Below, one piece after another: positions 11,545 to 23,772 of a stretch of DNA of 64,000 bases. The notes below the pieces were generated by a model, which was not told the origin of the DNA, did not search any database, and worked only from the letters and a program-made list of their open reading frames with translations. The translations under genes were made by a program, and so were the position numbers. How positions within the stretch are numbered: position 1 is the stretch's first letter; each line of letters begins with the position of its first letter. Location of the stretch: positions 310,001 through 374,000 of the forward strand of contig BQUP01000008.1 in the NCBI GenBank assembly GCA_022835595.1. Reading direction: 5' to 3'. The DNA is from Cystobasidium ongulense (lineage: Eukaryota > Basidiomycota > Cystobasidiomycetes > Cystobasidiales > Cystobasidiaceae).

Positions 11545-13401
11545 TTAAGCCTTCTCGCGGGAGTCAGGTCGAAGAGCTGTGTAAGACGATGGGATCAAAG
11601 AGTCAGCAAATGGTACATGTATGCTATACACCGCCATTAGATGCGGAACTTACATCTGACGGTCTTTCCTGCTCTCCAAATTTCCTGAGCATCAATCTCA
11701 GCAAGTTCCTTAGCCAAATCTTGGCTGTATGTCTTTCGTCCGTTGAATTCTAGAGATCGGCGTGTCTCGGAACCATCCTTGACAGATCTGTAGAGGTCCT
11801 TGAAGACTGGCAAGTTGGCCTCGTAGAACTTGGGTGCCCAGTCAAGAGCACCTCGGCGGGCTGTCGTGGAGCATGCGGCGTACTGTGGACCATCAGAATC
11901 CGAGATCAGCAACTATCCTCTACCATTCGCATGACCGCAGACCGCAGTAACTGACCATGTAGTCCATTCCCTTGGCACCAATCAGAGGGTATAGAGATTG
12001 AGTAGCCTCCTCGACAGTCTCGTTGAAAGCCTCGGATGGGGTATGTCCGTTCTCTCGTAGAACCTGATATTGAGCCAAGAACATTCCCTCTGTGAACCGA
12101 AAAATAGGAGTTTGTTAGAAATTGGTAGAGACACTCAATGATATACGACATCCGACTTACGGATACCACCCATGAGGCATCCTCTTTCACCGTAAAGGTC
12201 GGAGTAGACCTCCTTTTCAAACGTGGTCTCGTAAGCGTAACCGCATCCGACAGCCATGGATAGAGCGACAGCCTTTTCCTTGGCCTTGCCGGTAACATCT
12301 TGCCAGACAGCGACAGAGGCCTGTGCAGAGAGGTCAAAAGCATGTGAGTTGCGCTTTCAGAGCATAGATACACACGCAAACAATTACTCACGTTGATACC
12401 TCTGCCCTCCTTGAAGAGTGTTCGGACAGTTCGTCCGGATCCTTTAGGAGCGACTAGGATGACATCGACATCCTTGGGAGGGATGACGTGTGTGTCATCC
12501 TTGTAGACGACGGAGAATCCGTGTGAGAAGTATAGGGTCTTGCCCTTTGTGATCTTTGGGGCAATGTGTTCCCATGTCTGCGACTGAGCAGCATCGGAGA
12601 GAAGGTTCATGATGATTGTTCCGCGCTCGATGGCTTCGTCGATAGGGAAGAGGTTCTTGCCTGGGACCTGTTGTAGGTTTGCGTAGTCGAGTAATGGTGG
12701 AAAGTAACGCCAATGTCAGCTGTTGTATATGACCACGCATCCTTCCGAGCGTATCCGCCCGCTTCCTTGCACGGCGAGGAAAAGTTCAAAGAAAATGCAA
12801 AAACGCACCCATCCGTCCTCTTGGGCCATCTTCCATGATTCACCTCCCTCTCTGACACCGACGATAACGTTTAAGCCATTGTCACGAGCGTTTAGACCTT
12901 GGCCGTGTCCTGCGAGCGGTAGGGTAGGTCAAGTCAGCAACAAGCTTTTTCCAAACCTCCGCCTGATAGAACCCCAGCCTTCTTCTTTTTGGGGTTGCGG
13001 AGGAGCGGGCCAAGTCGTCGTGCAGTATGTGAGAAAGGGCTTACCTTGCGAACCGTATCCAATGAGGGCTAGAGTGTCGTCCTTGAAGTATTCCTGAACT
13101 TTGGGAATTGGCCAGTCTGCTCGCTCGTAGACGGTTTCTTTCGTTCCTGCAAAGTCGAGGGTCTTTACACCTCGGCTCTGTTGCTGAGTACCACGAGAGC
13201 AAGAGTCAGCGGGAGCGAACGGAGAGTGTGACAAGGACAGCGACCCACAGCGAATGCAGCCTTGAGGGCGGACTGAGCCTGGCGAGCAGCAGGTCTGGCA
13301 GCCTTGTGGGCGACCGAGCTGAAGGAGCGCTGGGCGAGCTTTGCGCCGGAGCGAGCGGCGGCTGCGCGGGAGACGACGTTGGCGGCTTGTCTGGATGCCA
13401 T
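11545..13401 (-). CDS. ILV5: Ketol-acid reductoisomerase, mitochondrial (ILV5)
   Basis: Second enzyme of branched-chain amino-acid synthesis: Mg2+- and NADPH-dependent isomeroreduction of acetolactate and acetohydroxybutyrate. The N-terminus (MASRQAANVVSRAAAARSG...) is Arg/Ala/Ser-rich with no acidic residues, a typical mitochondrial presequence. Further on are LALIGYGSQGHGQGLN (Rossmann loop), VILVAPKGSGRTVR, SDLYGERGCLMGG with the metal-ligand acidic region, and YAACSTTARRGALDW. Six or seven introns break the gene. The last one is inferred: the frame would otherwise run on as CKFRI, while splicing at donor TGTAAGT and acceptor ACACAG gives TVRSLRPDSREKA, which matches the family C-terminus (TVRSLRPEN). 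The stop is therefore at 11545-11547. About 400 residues, the normal fungal length. Confidence 0.95.
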
Positions 13402-14221
13402 GGTGGATACGATGCAGATGACTGAGGTCTGCGAGGCGTGTGTATGGTGTGAAGAGAGGAAAGCAGGCGAACATGTAAAATGACTGACTGCTGGGGAAAA
13501 TTTGGCGGCTGGCACGACGGGTGATCGAGCGGACTTTGCGGCGGGCAGGGCGACTCACTCGACGAATGGGCTGGACTGGATATCGTGGACGAGAGGTGCA
13601 AATGCAGGACAGGTGGAAGCACGGTCGAGCTGGCCAGCAGGTGCAGCGAAGTGTGTCGTATGCTGCACGCTGGTGGGTGAGCCAGACGTCCTCTCGCTTG
13701 CACAGTCTTCCCATCGCAGCACAAGGAAGCTTCCCTTTCCTTCCAAAGTCGAAGACGACGAGCAGCCATTCATAGCAGCTCTCGAAATGAGGTGGTCGAG
13801 TGTCATCTCTGCAGAACCTCGGTCACAGTAGTATGTCCAAGAGCGCCATTGCTGAGGGATGCATACGTTGGTATCGTGACGTGCCATCACCGCACCGCGC
13901 GGGCACGTGTACACATACGCTATCAGCCCTGTTTGAACTATCGCATCCGGCAATAGCTACATCCACAGGCCTGGACGCAGGCTACCCGTTATTCGCAACT
14001 TCAGCCTGCATGGTCGAAGACTGATCTTATCGGAGGATCCCGTCTCTGTACCGCACAGAAGTATACACGCCGTCATTGATTGCTGCGATAGAAGCACATG
14101 CTCCGATTGCCTAAACGCGGACTCCGTTTCGAGGAAGAAGCACATGCATGCGCTTGGAAAGCCTGACTTGCTGGATGCGTCTTTCCTCTTGACTTACCGC
14201 TTGTTACGCATACCACGCACC
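13402..14221. promoter_or_regulatory. Divergent intergenic region upstream of ILV5 and a small protein gene
   Basis: 820 bp between outward starts. Long open frames run through 13200-13770, but their composition fits GC-rich 5' leader sequence rather than a gene. The 10-mer GAAGCACATG occurs twice, near 14090 and 14138. ILV5 is commonly under general amino-acid control in fungi, but I found no unambiguous TGACTCA site placed to support this. Confidence 0.35.
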
Positions 14222-14791
14222 ATGGCACCCGCTATCGTCGAGAAGATACTCCACCCTAACAAGACCAAGGAGGAAAACGCCACCTCTCAGTGAGTGTGCT
14301 CTAGCGATGCGATCCTTACATACAGTACATCGATTTAAATCTCACTTGATACATTCCAGCTCCCTCAAACCTGTCAATCACGATGGCCCAGTTCAAGAAA
14401 TAGAGCGAGAGAATCAGATTTTGGGTGAGTGGCGGTTGGTTTCGCGCCTACACCCGCAAAGATACGAAACTGAAAGCAGCTACGTAACGTACGAATGAAT
14501 GCTACCAAATGAACAGGCAACCCTCACCATGTGAGTCAATTCTGCAAGTCGTAATTACTCAAGTCCACTAAGCCTTGTCAATCTAGGGAAATAAACACGA
14601 TAAGAATCCAACAGAGCCAAAAGAAAGAGTAGAGCATCCAATTGGATTCGGTCAACCCGGTTATCCAGAGGGTAATCCAGGTCAAGGTGCTGCTGGTGTG
14701 AGTCCCCTACATCGCTTCTCCTCTACAGTGCACGTTCTGAACAATTTGCCATTATCTCTGACAGGTCGGGATGATGCAGTTTGGGTCATAG
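14222..14791 (+). CDS. Small hydrophilic conserved-looking protein, function unknown
   Basis: Five exons splice into about 94 residues: MAPAIVEKILHPNKTKEEN at the start, a charged centre rich in Glu, Lys, His and Asn, then a Gly/Pro-rich part (PIGFGQPGYPEGNPGQGAAG) and the end VGMMQFGS. Exon 3 is only 14 nt (14517-14530). The final intron uses donor GTGAGT at 14698 and acceptor at 14763-14764, putting the stop TAG at 14789-14791. Without that splice the frame runs to 14922, so two C-termini are possible. There is no signal peptide or membrane segment. The strongly hydrophilic, probably disordered composition recalls small stress-related hydrophilins, but this is only an impression. I do not recognise the family. 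Confidence 0.6.
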
Positions 14792-15428
14792 ATCAGCCTT
14801 ATCTTACGGTTGTAACAGGCATCAGGTGTACCCATTTCATTATACTGTGCAATACAACGCCTAATCAAGCACTGCGTTGCAAAACTCCCAGAGGTGTATT
14901 TATCAAAGTATGCGACTACTGAGCGATACTCGATGCTGACCAGCTGAGCTGTACGTATCTAGGCATCGTGCTCTGCAAATACCGTTGAACAATGGCAATC
15001 TAGCTAGCTTACCGCCAACCATTACATCGCACTTCCGGGCGAATTTAGTGAGTGTAAGTGAAGCAGCGAGACCTGAGATGGAGTGCGTATGATGGCTCGT
15101 TGGTTTTAGTAGCCTTATTGTATATTCGTACATTCAAACAACACCGACTTCAACGGATGAGGCTTTAAAAATGTCGCAGGGCGTCCGATGCTTTACAACA
15201 AAAACGAAAGTGGGTGGAAAAATATCCCCTCAGCGAACTGGTTTGGCGATCCTAAGGAAGTCTGGAAATGACAATCGATAATGATGAATAACCTAGAGTA
15301 ATGAACAGCTTATGAAAGAGCTGAGATTAAGATTGTTTGCGGAGCTTGTGTGAGTCTAAATAAGTATATGTTGTTACAGTAAAGTATACAAATCGTCTCG
15401 TCTTGTCAAAGCCGTTCTTCAACCATGT
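14792..15428. other. Convergent intergenic region
   Basis: 637 bp between the small-protein stop and the Ca2+-ATPase stop. No gene or repeat is supported. The stretch is AT-rich near 15180-15400, as expected for the 3' UTR of the ATPase. Confidence 0.35.
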
Positions 15429-18400
15429 CTAGCTTGACCTTGCAGCTGCGGAAGAGGGTTGCAAGTACTGCTTCTGACTTTGATTCTGGATTTGCTGTTG
15501 TTGAGCGCTGTTCCCAGCGGCATGAGGGTCCATGGGTCCGCCAGGTCTGAAGCCACTTCCACCGCCGACAGTAGCAAGGACCATAGAAGGAACCATAGTC
15601 ATGATAGTAGTAGGATAAACGTTCTTCTGCTCCCAAGGCTTGCGCTTATTCCTTTGTCTTGCAATAGCAGAAGATCCCATTCGACCGCTTCTTAGACGCG
15701 TATACAAATCAAGTTGATCTTGAAGAAGCGGAGCACCAATCTTGCCTCCCTTCTCATCGGTGATGGAATCGTTGTCTGATCCTTTGCCAAATTTGAGGAG
15801 ACCGTACAAATTGAAGAGTGACTTTTTAGGACCGGTCGACTTTGTTGCTGGCTTGGGATTATTTGGATCGGCAAATCCAAGGCGTCGAATAGCGAAGCGC
15901 TCGATAGGCGCGGTAGGTATGAGGCGGACAAAGGCACCGATAGGAAGGGAAATGAGACCGATAATGATAGAAATGGCCCACAGATTTCCATTGATTCTTG
16001 TAACTTGGAAAGCTGTACCTCCGACGTTGACGATCAGAGCCTGTCCACCGACCATGATAAGGAAGATACCGCAGAACCAGTAATTCTTGAATAGACCCCT
16101 GAAGACGTTCAATCCTCGATCTAGACGACGAGCATTGATAGAGTTGAAGATTTGGCAGAAGACAAACTGATTGAAGACGAGCGTCTTGAGTCTATCCTCG
16201 TTCTGGATGCGTTGGTATGTGTCTGTAGCATTGTAGCCGAGGATTTGAGCACCAGCAAAGTGGAGGACTAAGGCGACGGTAATCTGGTAAATGGACTGAA
16301 TAATGATCATCTTCCACATGTCGATGGAAATGAGAGGACCATCTGGTTTCTCAGGTTTGCGCTTTAGGTTCTCCTCTGGGTCTGCAGGATCGGTAGCGAG
16401 AGCAAGAGCGGCGAAGGTGTCCATAATCAGATTTACCCAAAGAAGTTGTACGGCGGTGAGGACGGACTAAATAGTAAACATCACGCGTCAGCGACTTGGC
16501 ACGCACTGCCCTGCTCAGAATACTGCAAGCTTACCTCTTCTTCACTGGAAGCCACGGCAGTAACATAGGTGATAACAACGGCCGTGATATTGACGGAGAC
16601 TTGGAACTGCAAGAATTTCTTGACAGCGTCGCTGACATTTCGTCCCCAAGAGATAGCGAGAATCAAGCTTGCGAAATTATCATCCATGAGAATAATATCA
16701 GAAGCCTCTTTAGCTACTTCTGTACCAGCGATACCCATAGCGAAACCAACATCGGCCTTCTTAAGTGCTGGTGCGTCGTTGGCACCATCACCGGTGACAC
16801 CGACAATAGCACCCTTCTGTTGAAGCGCCGCAACGAGCATTCGCTTGTCTGTAGGTGACGATCGAGCAAGGACTTGGAGCTTTGGTGCGATTTCGCGTCT
16901 CTGAGCGGGCGTTAAAGCTCGGAATTCAGGTCCTTCCATAACAATGCCGCCTTCAGTATAGATGCCGCATTGAGTTGCGATAGACCTGGTAGGTGCGAGA
17001 GGGGGACAAAGTCAGCATGCGGCCATTTCGCATTAGATCGTGTTCAAAGTAAACTCACCTAGCAGTAAGGACGTTATCACCAGTGCACATCTTGACAGCA
17101 ACACCAGCTCCTTGAGATAGGGCGACAGCGTGTGTGACACCCTCTCTTAGAGGATCTTCAATAGCCATGATAGCAATGAGGGTCATGTTGTCCATCAGAG
17201 CTTCGTATGGTACGATTCCATCGACTGGAGCAACAGGAGGCCAAGATTCAAAGTCTCTATAGCAGAAAGCCATAGTCCTCAAAGATTGAGTAGCATAGAA
17301 GTCGATGGTGTTTTGAACGTTCGCTTGTGCTGCTTCATCGAAGCGTTCGACCTGAATACCAGTCTGGCTCGCTCCATTTTCCGAGACAACGATGTGATTG
17401 ACAGCTTTATTGGTTAAAATTTCAGAGGCTCCCTTGAAATATACTCTGTAAATCTTGCCAATTCTAATAACGGTTGCCATAGATTTTCTGGCGCTGGAGA
17501 AGGGATATTCTGTTTCCTTGTTTGCTTCAGCTCGCGTTCGGACAGCTTTGTAATGTTCCCAACCAGCCTTCTTGGCGAATTCCAGTAGAGCGGTTTCTGT
17601 TTTGTTACCAGTGAAAACGATTTCCTTAGTTTGAGGATCTGCATCTTCATACGCAGATGAATTGATAGCGATACTGTCGTTTAGAAGAACTCTGATATCT
17701 TCATTCAGGCACTCGTTGACCTTGAGACCGTCACGAGTGAAGTCTCCTGCAGTAACATTGACGCGATCTGGGTTCTGCTCGATAGTCTTTGCGAATTTAA
17801 GATGGACACCAATTGCACCTGCGACGACTGTCATCTTATTTGTAGTGAGAGTACCGGTCTTGTCTGTGCAGACCACAGTTGCTGTACCCATAGTCTCGCA
17901 AGAAGCGAGGACGCGGACAAGAAGGTTTTGTTTTGTCATTCTTGAAGTGGCGAATGCTAGAGCGAGTGATACAGCAAGAGGTAGACCTTCGGCTGTAGGA
18001 GTAGAAAGATGGATAATCGCGTCAGCCCAGATTCGGATGTCGAAAGAGACCTAGCAGAGGGAGAGCGAAAGAGTGACTCACGAACAGCGACGACGACAAT
18101 AGTGACAGCGATAATCAAAATATTGATGAAACCCTGAGCTTTGTCCTGAGCGGTTCTACCCGGTTCACCCAATTGAGTGAAGTATCTGATCATGAGGGAA
18201 GCGAATAGAATCAAACCGGCAGCGGCACCGAGTTTGGCAATATAGCCCGCCAATCGATTGAGCTTCATTTGTAGAGGAGTAGTTCCAGATTTCTTCTTTA
18301 CGACTTCCTCGGCCTCATCTTCGTCGGTATCGGAAAGATGATCTTGTTGTCCTGCTTCGCCTGCTTTAGCGTGATGCATAACTGCAGCTGCTTTATCGGA

Positions 18401-20432
18401 TGAAGGTGGGTCGATAGCTTCTTCCTCGTCATCCTCGTCACCAGTCAGGACTGTGGGCGAGAGCTAGACATTCAGCAAAACGTCAAAGCTGACAAACGAG
18501 TTAGAGAACACTCACGCATCATAATTCTACCATAGAAAGACCTTTGACCGACGGCGATACAGACGTATTTACCAGCACCTTCAGCGACTTTGGAACCAGA
18601 AAGGAGGAAAGGATCTCGTTTCTTGGCTTCGGAAGAACCAGAGATACATTCTTCATAGGATGCTTTCTTGACCATATCGGATTCACCGGTAGCTGACGAT
18701 TCATCACATTGTACATTATATCCAGATAAAAAGACTCCATCAACAGGAATGATTTCTCCAGGTTTTAATAGACAAATATCTCCGACGACCAGATCATATA
18801 CTGAAATGACCTTTTCTTTGCCATCTCTGATAACTTCGACCGTTCGATCTTCCTTGGTTGCGTTTAGTTTGCGGAATTGGAGTTCCTTTTGGTAATCATT
18901 CAATGCACCGACCATGACGACGATGAGGATAGCGACGATAATAGCAACACCTTCAACCCATTCGAGTGACTGAATCTCGCAGAGATTGTTGGGACATTCA
19001 GGTGATTCATAGGTTTCAGGTTCTCGACCGACGGATTGGTAGATACCGAGAGCGAGAGCGATGACAGCAGCGAGGGAGAGAAGTAGCTAAGTGGTAGACA
19101 AAAACGATTTAGCTGGCATACTGAAAGACGAACTCGCGGTATCACCTACAAGCAATTTGTCTTGATAAGCAATCCACATCAACTGCAACAAAGTCTTCGA
19201 CTTTCTCGCAGGTAGTTTATTTTCACCATAGACACGTTTACGATCTTCAATAGTAGCACCAGCTTGTAGGTCCTTCTCAGAGAGACCCGTTTCCGCATTG
19301 GTGTGTAATTTCTCAATGAGGGATCTATCTCCTCCCATAGATTCCAAGTTTGGAAGTGATTTAGGATCGATTAGACCATTCAGTACAGAAGGTACCATGG
19401 GACCGAAAACACCCATTTCCTGTTGTGTTGGATCTTGAAGTACAATCTTCTTTGGTTCATCCTTCTCCTTTGCGAATCTCCATAGGAATGGGATCTTTGC
19501 GAAAATACCAGTCTTGACTTTGCGCGGTTCAGGTTCAGCTTCGGTTGCTGCAACAGGCTCAGCCCGACCAGCTTCGAGATCTGCATTCTGTACACCATTC
19601 TCATATCCAGCTGGGTTGAGTTCTCCCTCTTTGGCTCTCGGACCATCGAGTGCTGTAAAGGTGGAGAGGCCAGAGGTAGCAGCACTAGGACGTCTATCAT
19701 GACCTTTCCCTTCTGAACTTGCAGTGCCGGTAGAGCCGGACAATGCCTTGCCAGGACCACCAGGCGTAGTAGAGTTGACAGTGTCACCTCTAGCGCGTGT
19801 CTGTTGTTGTTTTCGAGCAGACTCCTCTAAGAATTGGTAGAAATGGCTGTCTTCCGATTTGGTAGGTGAGTGCCCTCTGTTTCTGCCAGGAGAGGTCGGT
19901 GTTGCAATCTTGGCTCCGCCAGCGAGGTGCGATCCCGCGGACAAGGTAGGGGAGGGAGGGTAATAGTTGGTGTTGCCATTTGTGCTATCGACCGAGGTAG
20001 AGGCGGAGTGCCCTGCTCTGCCAACGGGTGATGCTGGAGCCTGAGCATCCTGGTCAACGCTAGGAGTCACGTAGAGAACGGGGGGAGTGAGCTGGGCGCT
20101 GCCTGTTCGAGCGTGGGCATTGGATGCGTGCGTTCTAGGAGGAGTAGATGGGAGCTGAGTGAATGCAGCGTTATTGTCATTGCCCACTTGAGGTGATGGT
20201 GGAGCGGTGGTTCTGCCATTGTATAATGTCAGCTGTGGGCAAAAGTGGCAGCGGGACTGCAACGGGCGGAGATGGATGCAGAGTGCGAGCAGGTCGTGAT
20301 GACAGGCTATACGGTAGTAGAGAGTCGGGGGTAGATTGCAGTAGTCGTCACTCACACAATGGCAGGCAGAACAGGCCTGTTGTTGTCTCCAGCAGCAGCG
20401 TCCTTGGGCAAGGCGGCCCCGTCGTTGGACAT
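15429..20432 (-). CDS. PMC1: P-type (P2B) calcium-transporting ATPase, PMC1/PMCA-like
   Basis: Pumps Ca2+ from the cytosol, in fungi usually into the vacuole. The core holds the phosphorylation site CTDKTGTLTTNKMTVV (about 17840-17880), the actuator loop DESSATGESD (about 18680), the nucleotide-binding KGASE segment, and the hinge VTGDGANDAPALKKADVGFAMG (about 16730-16810), followed by C-terminal membrane helices with FNQFVFCQIFN. About 1,400 residues in about nine exons. The N-terminus is about 330 residues of Ser/Thr/Pro-rich, low-complexity sequence before the first helices, longer than in yeast Pmc1. The C-terminus is Gln-rich and I see no clear calmodulin-binding helix. Start ATG at 20432 gives MSNDGAALPKDAAAG and is spliced after about 25 codons. 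P2B rather than SERCA is chosen from the hinge and C-terminal sequence. Confidence 0.93.
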
Positions 20433-21142
20433 GGCGGCTGTGGGTTTCGAGAACTTCTCGACGGTGGGTATAACAGCTAGGATGCCCAGTGCGTGTGGAT
20501 GTAGTGTGTGTCTTCACCCTTCATGCAAGGTGCCACGGTCTGGAGGTCTCTCTGTATCTCACCCTGCGGCAGGGCTATCGACGAGCTTGAAGATGGGGCA
20601 GAGCGGTGAGCGTGAGGAGGATGCGATGAGGATGGCGATGACGAGGGAGGTGTAGGAGTAGAGAGCAAAGAGTATCCTACTTCTTGCTTCCCAACTGGCT
20701 CCAAGTGCGTCGATGTCAGAAGAGACACGCGATGACACACTTTTTCAGTCCTCGCGAGCCCAAGGCGGTGCTTCGATCGCTCTGCTCACGCCTTGGCGTT
20801 TTATCTCCAAGCAAAGGAAGGAAACTTGATGCTTTTAAAAGGTGTAATGCTGGAAAATGTAATGGCAAGCTGCGGCTACTAATCAGCATTACATTCTTCT
20901 ACACACTTCCAAGCTCGCCGTCCTCAGGCGGTGCAAGTATAGTCCTTCTTCAACGCATCGGGCGTAGTCAGGTCAACAGTCACTTTGGTGGCAAACTGCC
21001 AGCTTTCGTAATGATGTCCCATACAGCTTTTCTCGAACGTGGGCCTATTTCCATGCGGTCCATAGAACGACACTACCTCTGACAAGTGTCATAACTCGAC
21101 TGCCGGAGCGATCGAAAACGACTTCCCTTCTCCCTCTTGCAA
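20433..21142. promoter_or_regulatory. Upstream region of the Ca2+-ATPase gene
   Basis: 710 bp between the ATPase start (minus strand) and the 3' end of the SMYD gene. No gene is supported; the open frames here overlap GC-rich leader sequence. A calcineurin/Crz1 element (GNGGCKCA) would be expected for a PMC1 gene; I could not identify a clear one by eye. Confidence 0.35.
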
Positions 21143-23504
21143 CTACTTCATCGACCTCCTCGCAGTCTCCCTCCAGGCTATATCCCTCTCCAGCCCTTTC
21201 AGTTCCCGTTCAGTATCTCTGACCATATCCCCATCACCACCAAATGCAATCCTAGCTTCCGAATAAGCAATCTTCATCTGTTCATATGCCGTCCTCAACC
21301 CAGGAATATCAACAACCTCTTCCCCATGTCTCTCTCCAATACTCAATAAACGAGCGAGCATGACTTGTTGAACCGCTCGTACTGGATGTCCCATTGGATA
21401 TATTCGCGCTAATCCCGCCATTACACGCCGACTTAACGCTCGTGCCTCGCTATAGTTGGTCGTAGATCCCGGTCCAGCTGTTGCATCGACCAAGATACTT
21501 TCAAGCATGAAGCGGTTCAGTGCGAGATAGGGATACGAGTACGGTGTAATGTGATGCCCCTTGCATAAACTGATGCACTTGTGCAGCAGCGAGCTAGTGT
21601 CCATCTTTGGCTCCTCTGTTCATGTTTGGGAATACAAAGGGAAGGTAAACATCAGTACGGGATGAATGGCTTTGCTACTTGACAAGAAAGACAACACCCA
21701 CCTCCAAGTACTAAAGCTGAGAAATCAGGAGGCTGCTCCTCACTCTGTTTGCTTAACCGTGGGAGCAGATCATTCGCCTGATCTAAGAGCCAAGCTATAC
21801 CGTGAGACTCGTCTTTGGGGGTTCTATTCGAAGCTGGAGTCTTATCTGGCTCTCCTAGTCTCACTTTCCGACGTGTGTTGCATTTGACGCAACTCAATTC
21901 TTTTACGCCAACCATTTCCGCTCGGCCTGCATTGTAAAGGCGCGCGAGATTATGTGTTAATGTGACCGTAGGAGTCATAAATCGGGAGAGGTATATCTTA
22001 TCTCACCTGGTAATGGTATATATCCACTACAACCACTCTTCACACACTCGACAGAACGACGCATTTCATTCCCTCGTTTACCTTCCATACATTCTGGGCA
22101 GTTACATTCGAACTTGTATTGATCTAGAAGTTCCTGCTGTCTTTTCTGAATTGGCATCGTGAGGTCCAAGTATGACGAGAGAAGCTGAGGAGGCAACCTC
22201 TTATCAGTCAACTGGATTCACGTGTCTTGACGTGATTCTCGCATCTCGACGTAAGAAAGTAAGAATGACGAGAACCATCGCAAATTGAACTCGCCTCTTC
22301 ACCAGGTTGTATAGTTGCAAAGGCTAGTACCTTCATCTCACCTTTCGGACCGTTCGGGAAGACGACACTACAATTAGGTCTACAAGAATGATTAATCAAA
22401 GCAATAGACGGTAAAATAGCAACTCCAATATTAGTCAGATCTATTTCAGTCAAAGAAAAAGAATTAATACTGAATTTATCAATCGCTTGTAATAATGCTT
22501 TTGTTAATTTAAAGGTATCGGATGAATATTCTGGGAATACTGATACTAGAGCTGATTGTGATTCATTCGTTATTGACGATAAATCATTATCGTCATCTCC
22601 TTGCGATATGACCACAGACTTGATATTCGAGAACGTCGCACCAATGTAATGCGTTATGGCTACTGCTAGCGATCCTTGCTGTTCCTGTTCTGCTGGAGTG
22701 AGTTGACGCGGACTACCAGCCATAGCTTCTATCTCTTGCCACCACTGCGAAGGCGCGGACGGACAGAGGAACCAGCTTTAGTTTCACTGTACGTAGTGAT
22801 TCTTTAGAAAAGAATGGACTCACATCCTTTGGCATGTGTTCTTTCAACAAGAGCATATTCCCAATCGCGCGAATGGGTGTATCTGGTATTTGTCTTTCGG
22901 AGGAAAGACCTGCTTTTCTAGCTGCATTTGCCCATTCTTTCAATTTACCACATTCTAATTTATGAAGGAGCGGTTTCCATTGTGCCTTTTGACATTCCTG
23001 TAACATCATCATTATCATCGAGTAAACTCAGCTTAAAGTGTTCTGTACAGTTGCAAGTTAGAGAGGATTGCATGCGCCACTCACTGTAGAACAGTACCAA
23101 ACAGCCGCACACCCAGAGCATCTTTTCAGAGGTTTGCCTGTATCACGCATACAATTGGAGCATAGGACCGCCAAGTGTTCCTTGTCTAGTAATGCGACGT
23201 GAGGAGTCCGGTGCAGTATGACCGTACCAGGGCTAATTCGCTTCTTCGCAAAGAGACCCCGACCTGCGTCTGGTGTTTCTCGAATTTCCAGCAATTCATT
23301 GTCTAGCTTGTATATCGAGTTCGAAAGCACGCTTGGAGTGGTTGAATCGGCTGTGGTGTTCAAGAGACTTGCTGCCAGAGTGCCTAGATGCATGCCGTTG
23401 TTGCTGTCTGCGGCTGATGATGCCGACTTGCCAGCGGGTGAAGATTGCACAGATGCTCCCTCCTTACGTTCTCGCTGCACCTTGAGCTCAGCGAAGGAAG
23501 CCAT
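21143..23504 (-). CDS. SET and MYND domain protein (SMYD family lysine methyltransferase)
   Basis: Predicted protein-lysine methyltransferase. Domain order fits SMYD: a first SET part (LEIRETPDAGRGLFAKKRI, with the SAM-binding GRGLFA), then a MYND zinc finger (CSNCM...KRCSGCAAVWYCST-ECQKAQW...H...C, about 22950-23160). The second SET part has ALINHSCRPNCSVVF, carrying the NHSCxPN signature (about 22340-22400), followed by the Cys-rich post-SET FECNCPECM (about 22090) and a helical C-terminal region. About 690 residues in six or seven exons. Start ATG at 23504 gives MASFAELKVQRERKE. The substrate is unknown; fungal members of this family act on cytosolic or nuclear proteins. Codons in the exon at about 22370-22620 are noticeably A/T-rich compared with neighbouring genes. 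Confidence 0.88.
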
Positions 23505-23772
23505 AGCGGCACTCTTGCTGATGAGACTGCTTTCAGCCTATTCAACTGTGGATGCTGTGCAAAGAAGTCGAATTGTGCAAATCAAATACAAAAAGGTGAT
23601 CGAGCTGTAGAGACGAGCGAGATGACCATAAGAAGACAGTCAAAGCACGTAACACAAAGCTATAGAAGCAATTTACACGGCCACGTATCGCCTTCTGTTT
23701 TCTATTAGACACAACTTCGTCACCCACGCAGCTCCGCTCATCCAGTCAGCTTGTGCCTTGCAACGTGGGGCG

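Noticed and set aside
13206-13953. Long open frames on both strands upstream of ILV5
   Set aside because: They overlap the ILV5 presequence exon and 5' leader, show no domain and have composition typical of GC-rich promoter DNA.
14792-14922. Longer C-terminus for the small hydrophilic protein
   Set aside because: It requires ignoring a good GTGAGT donor and CTGACAG acceptor; kept only as an alternative isoform.
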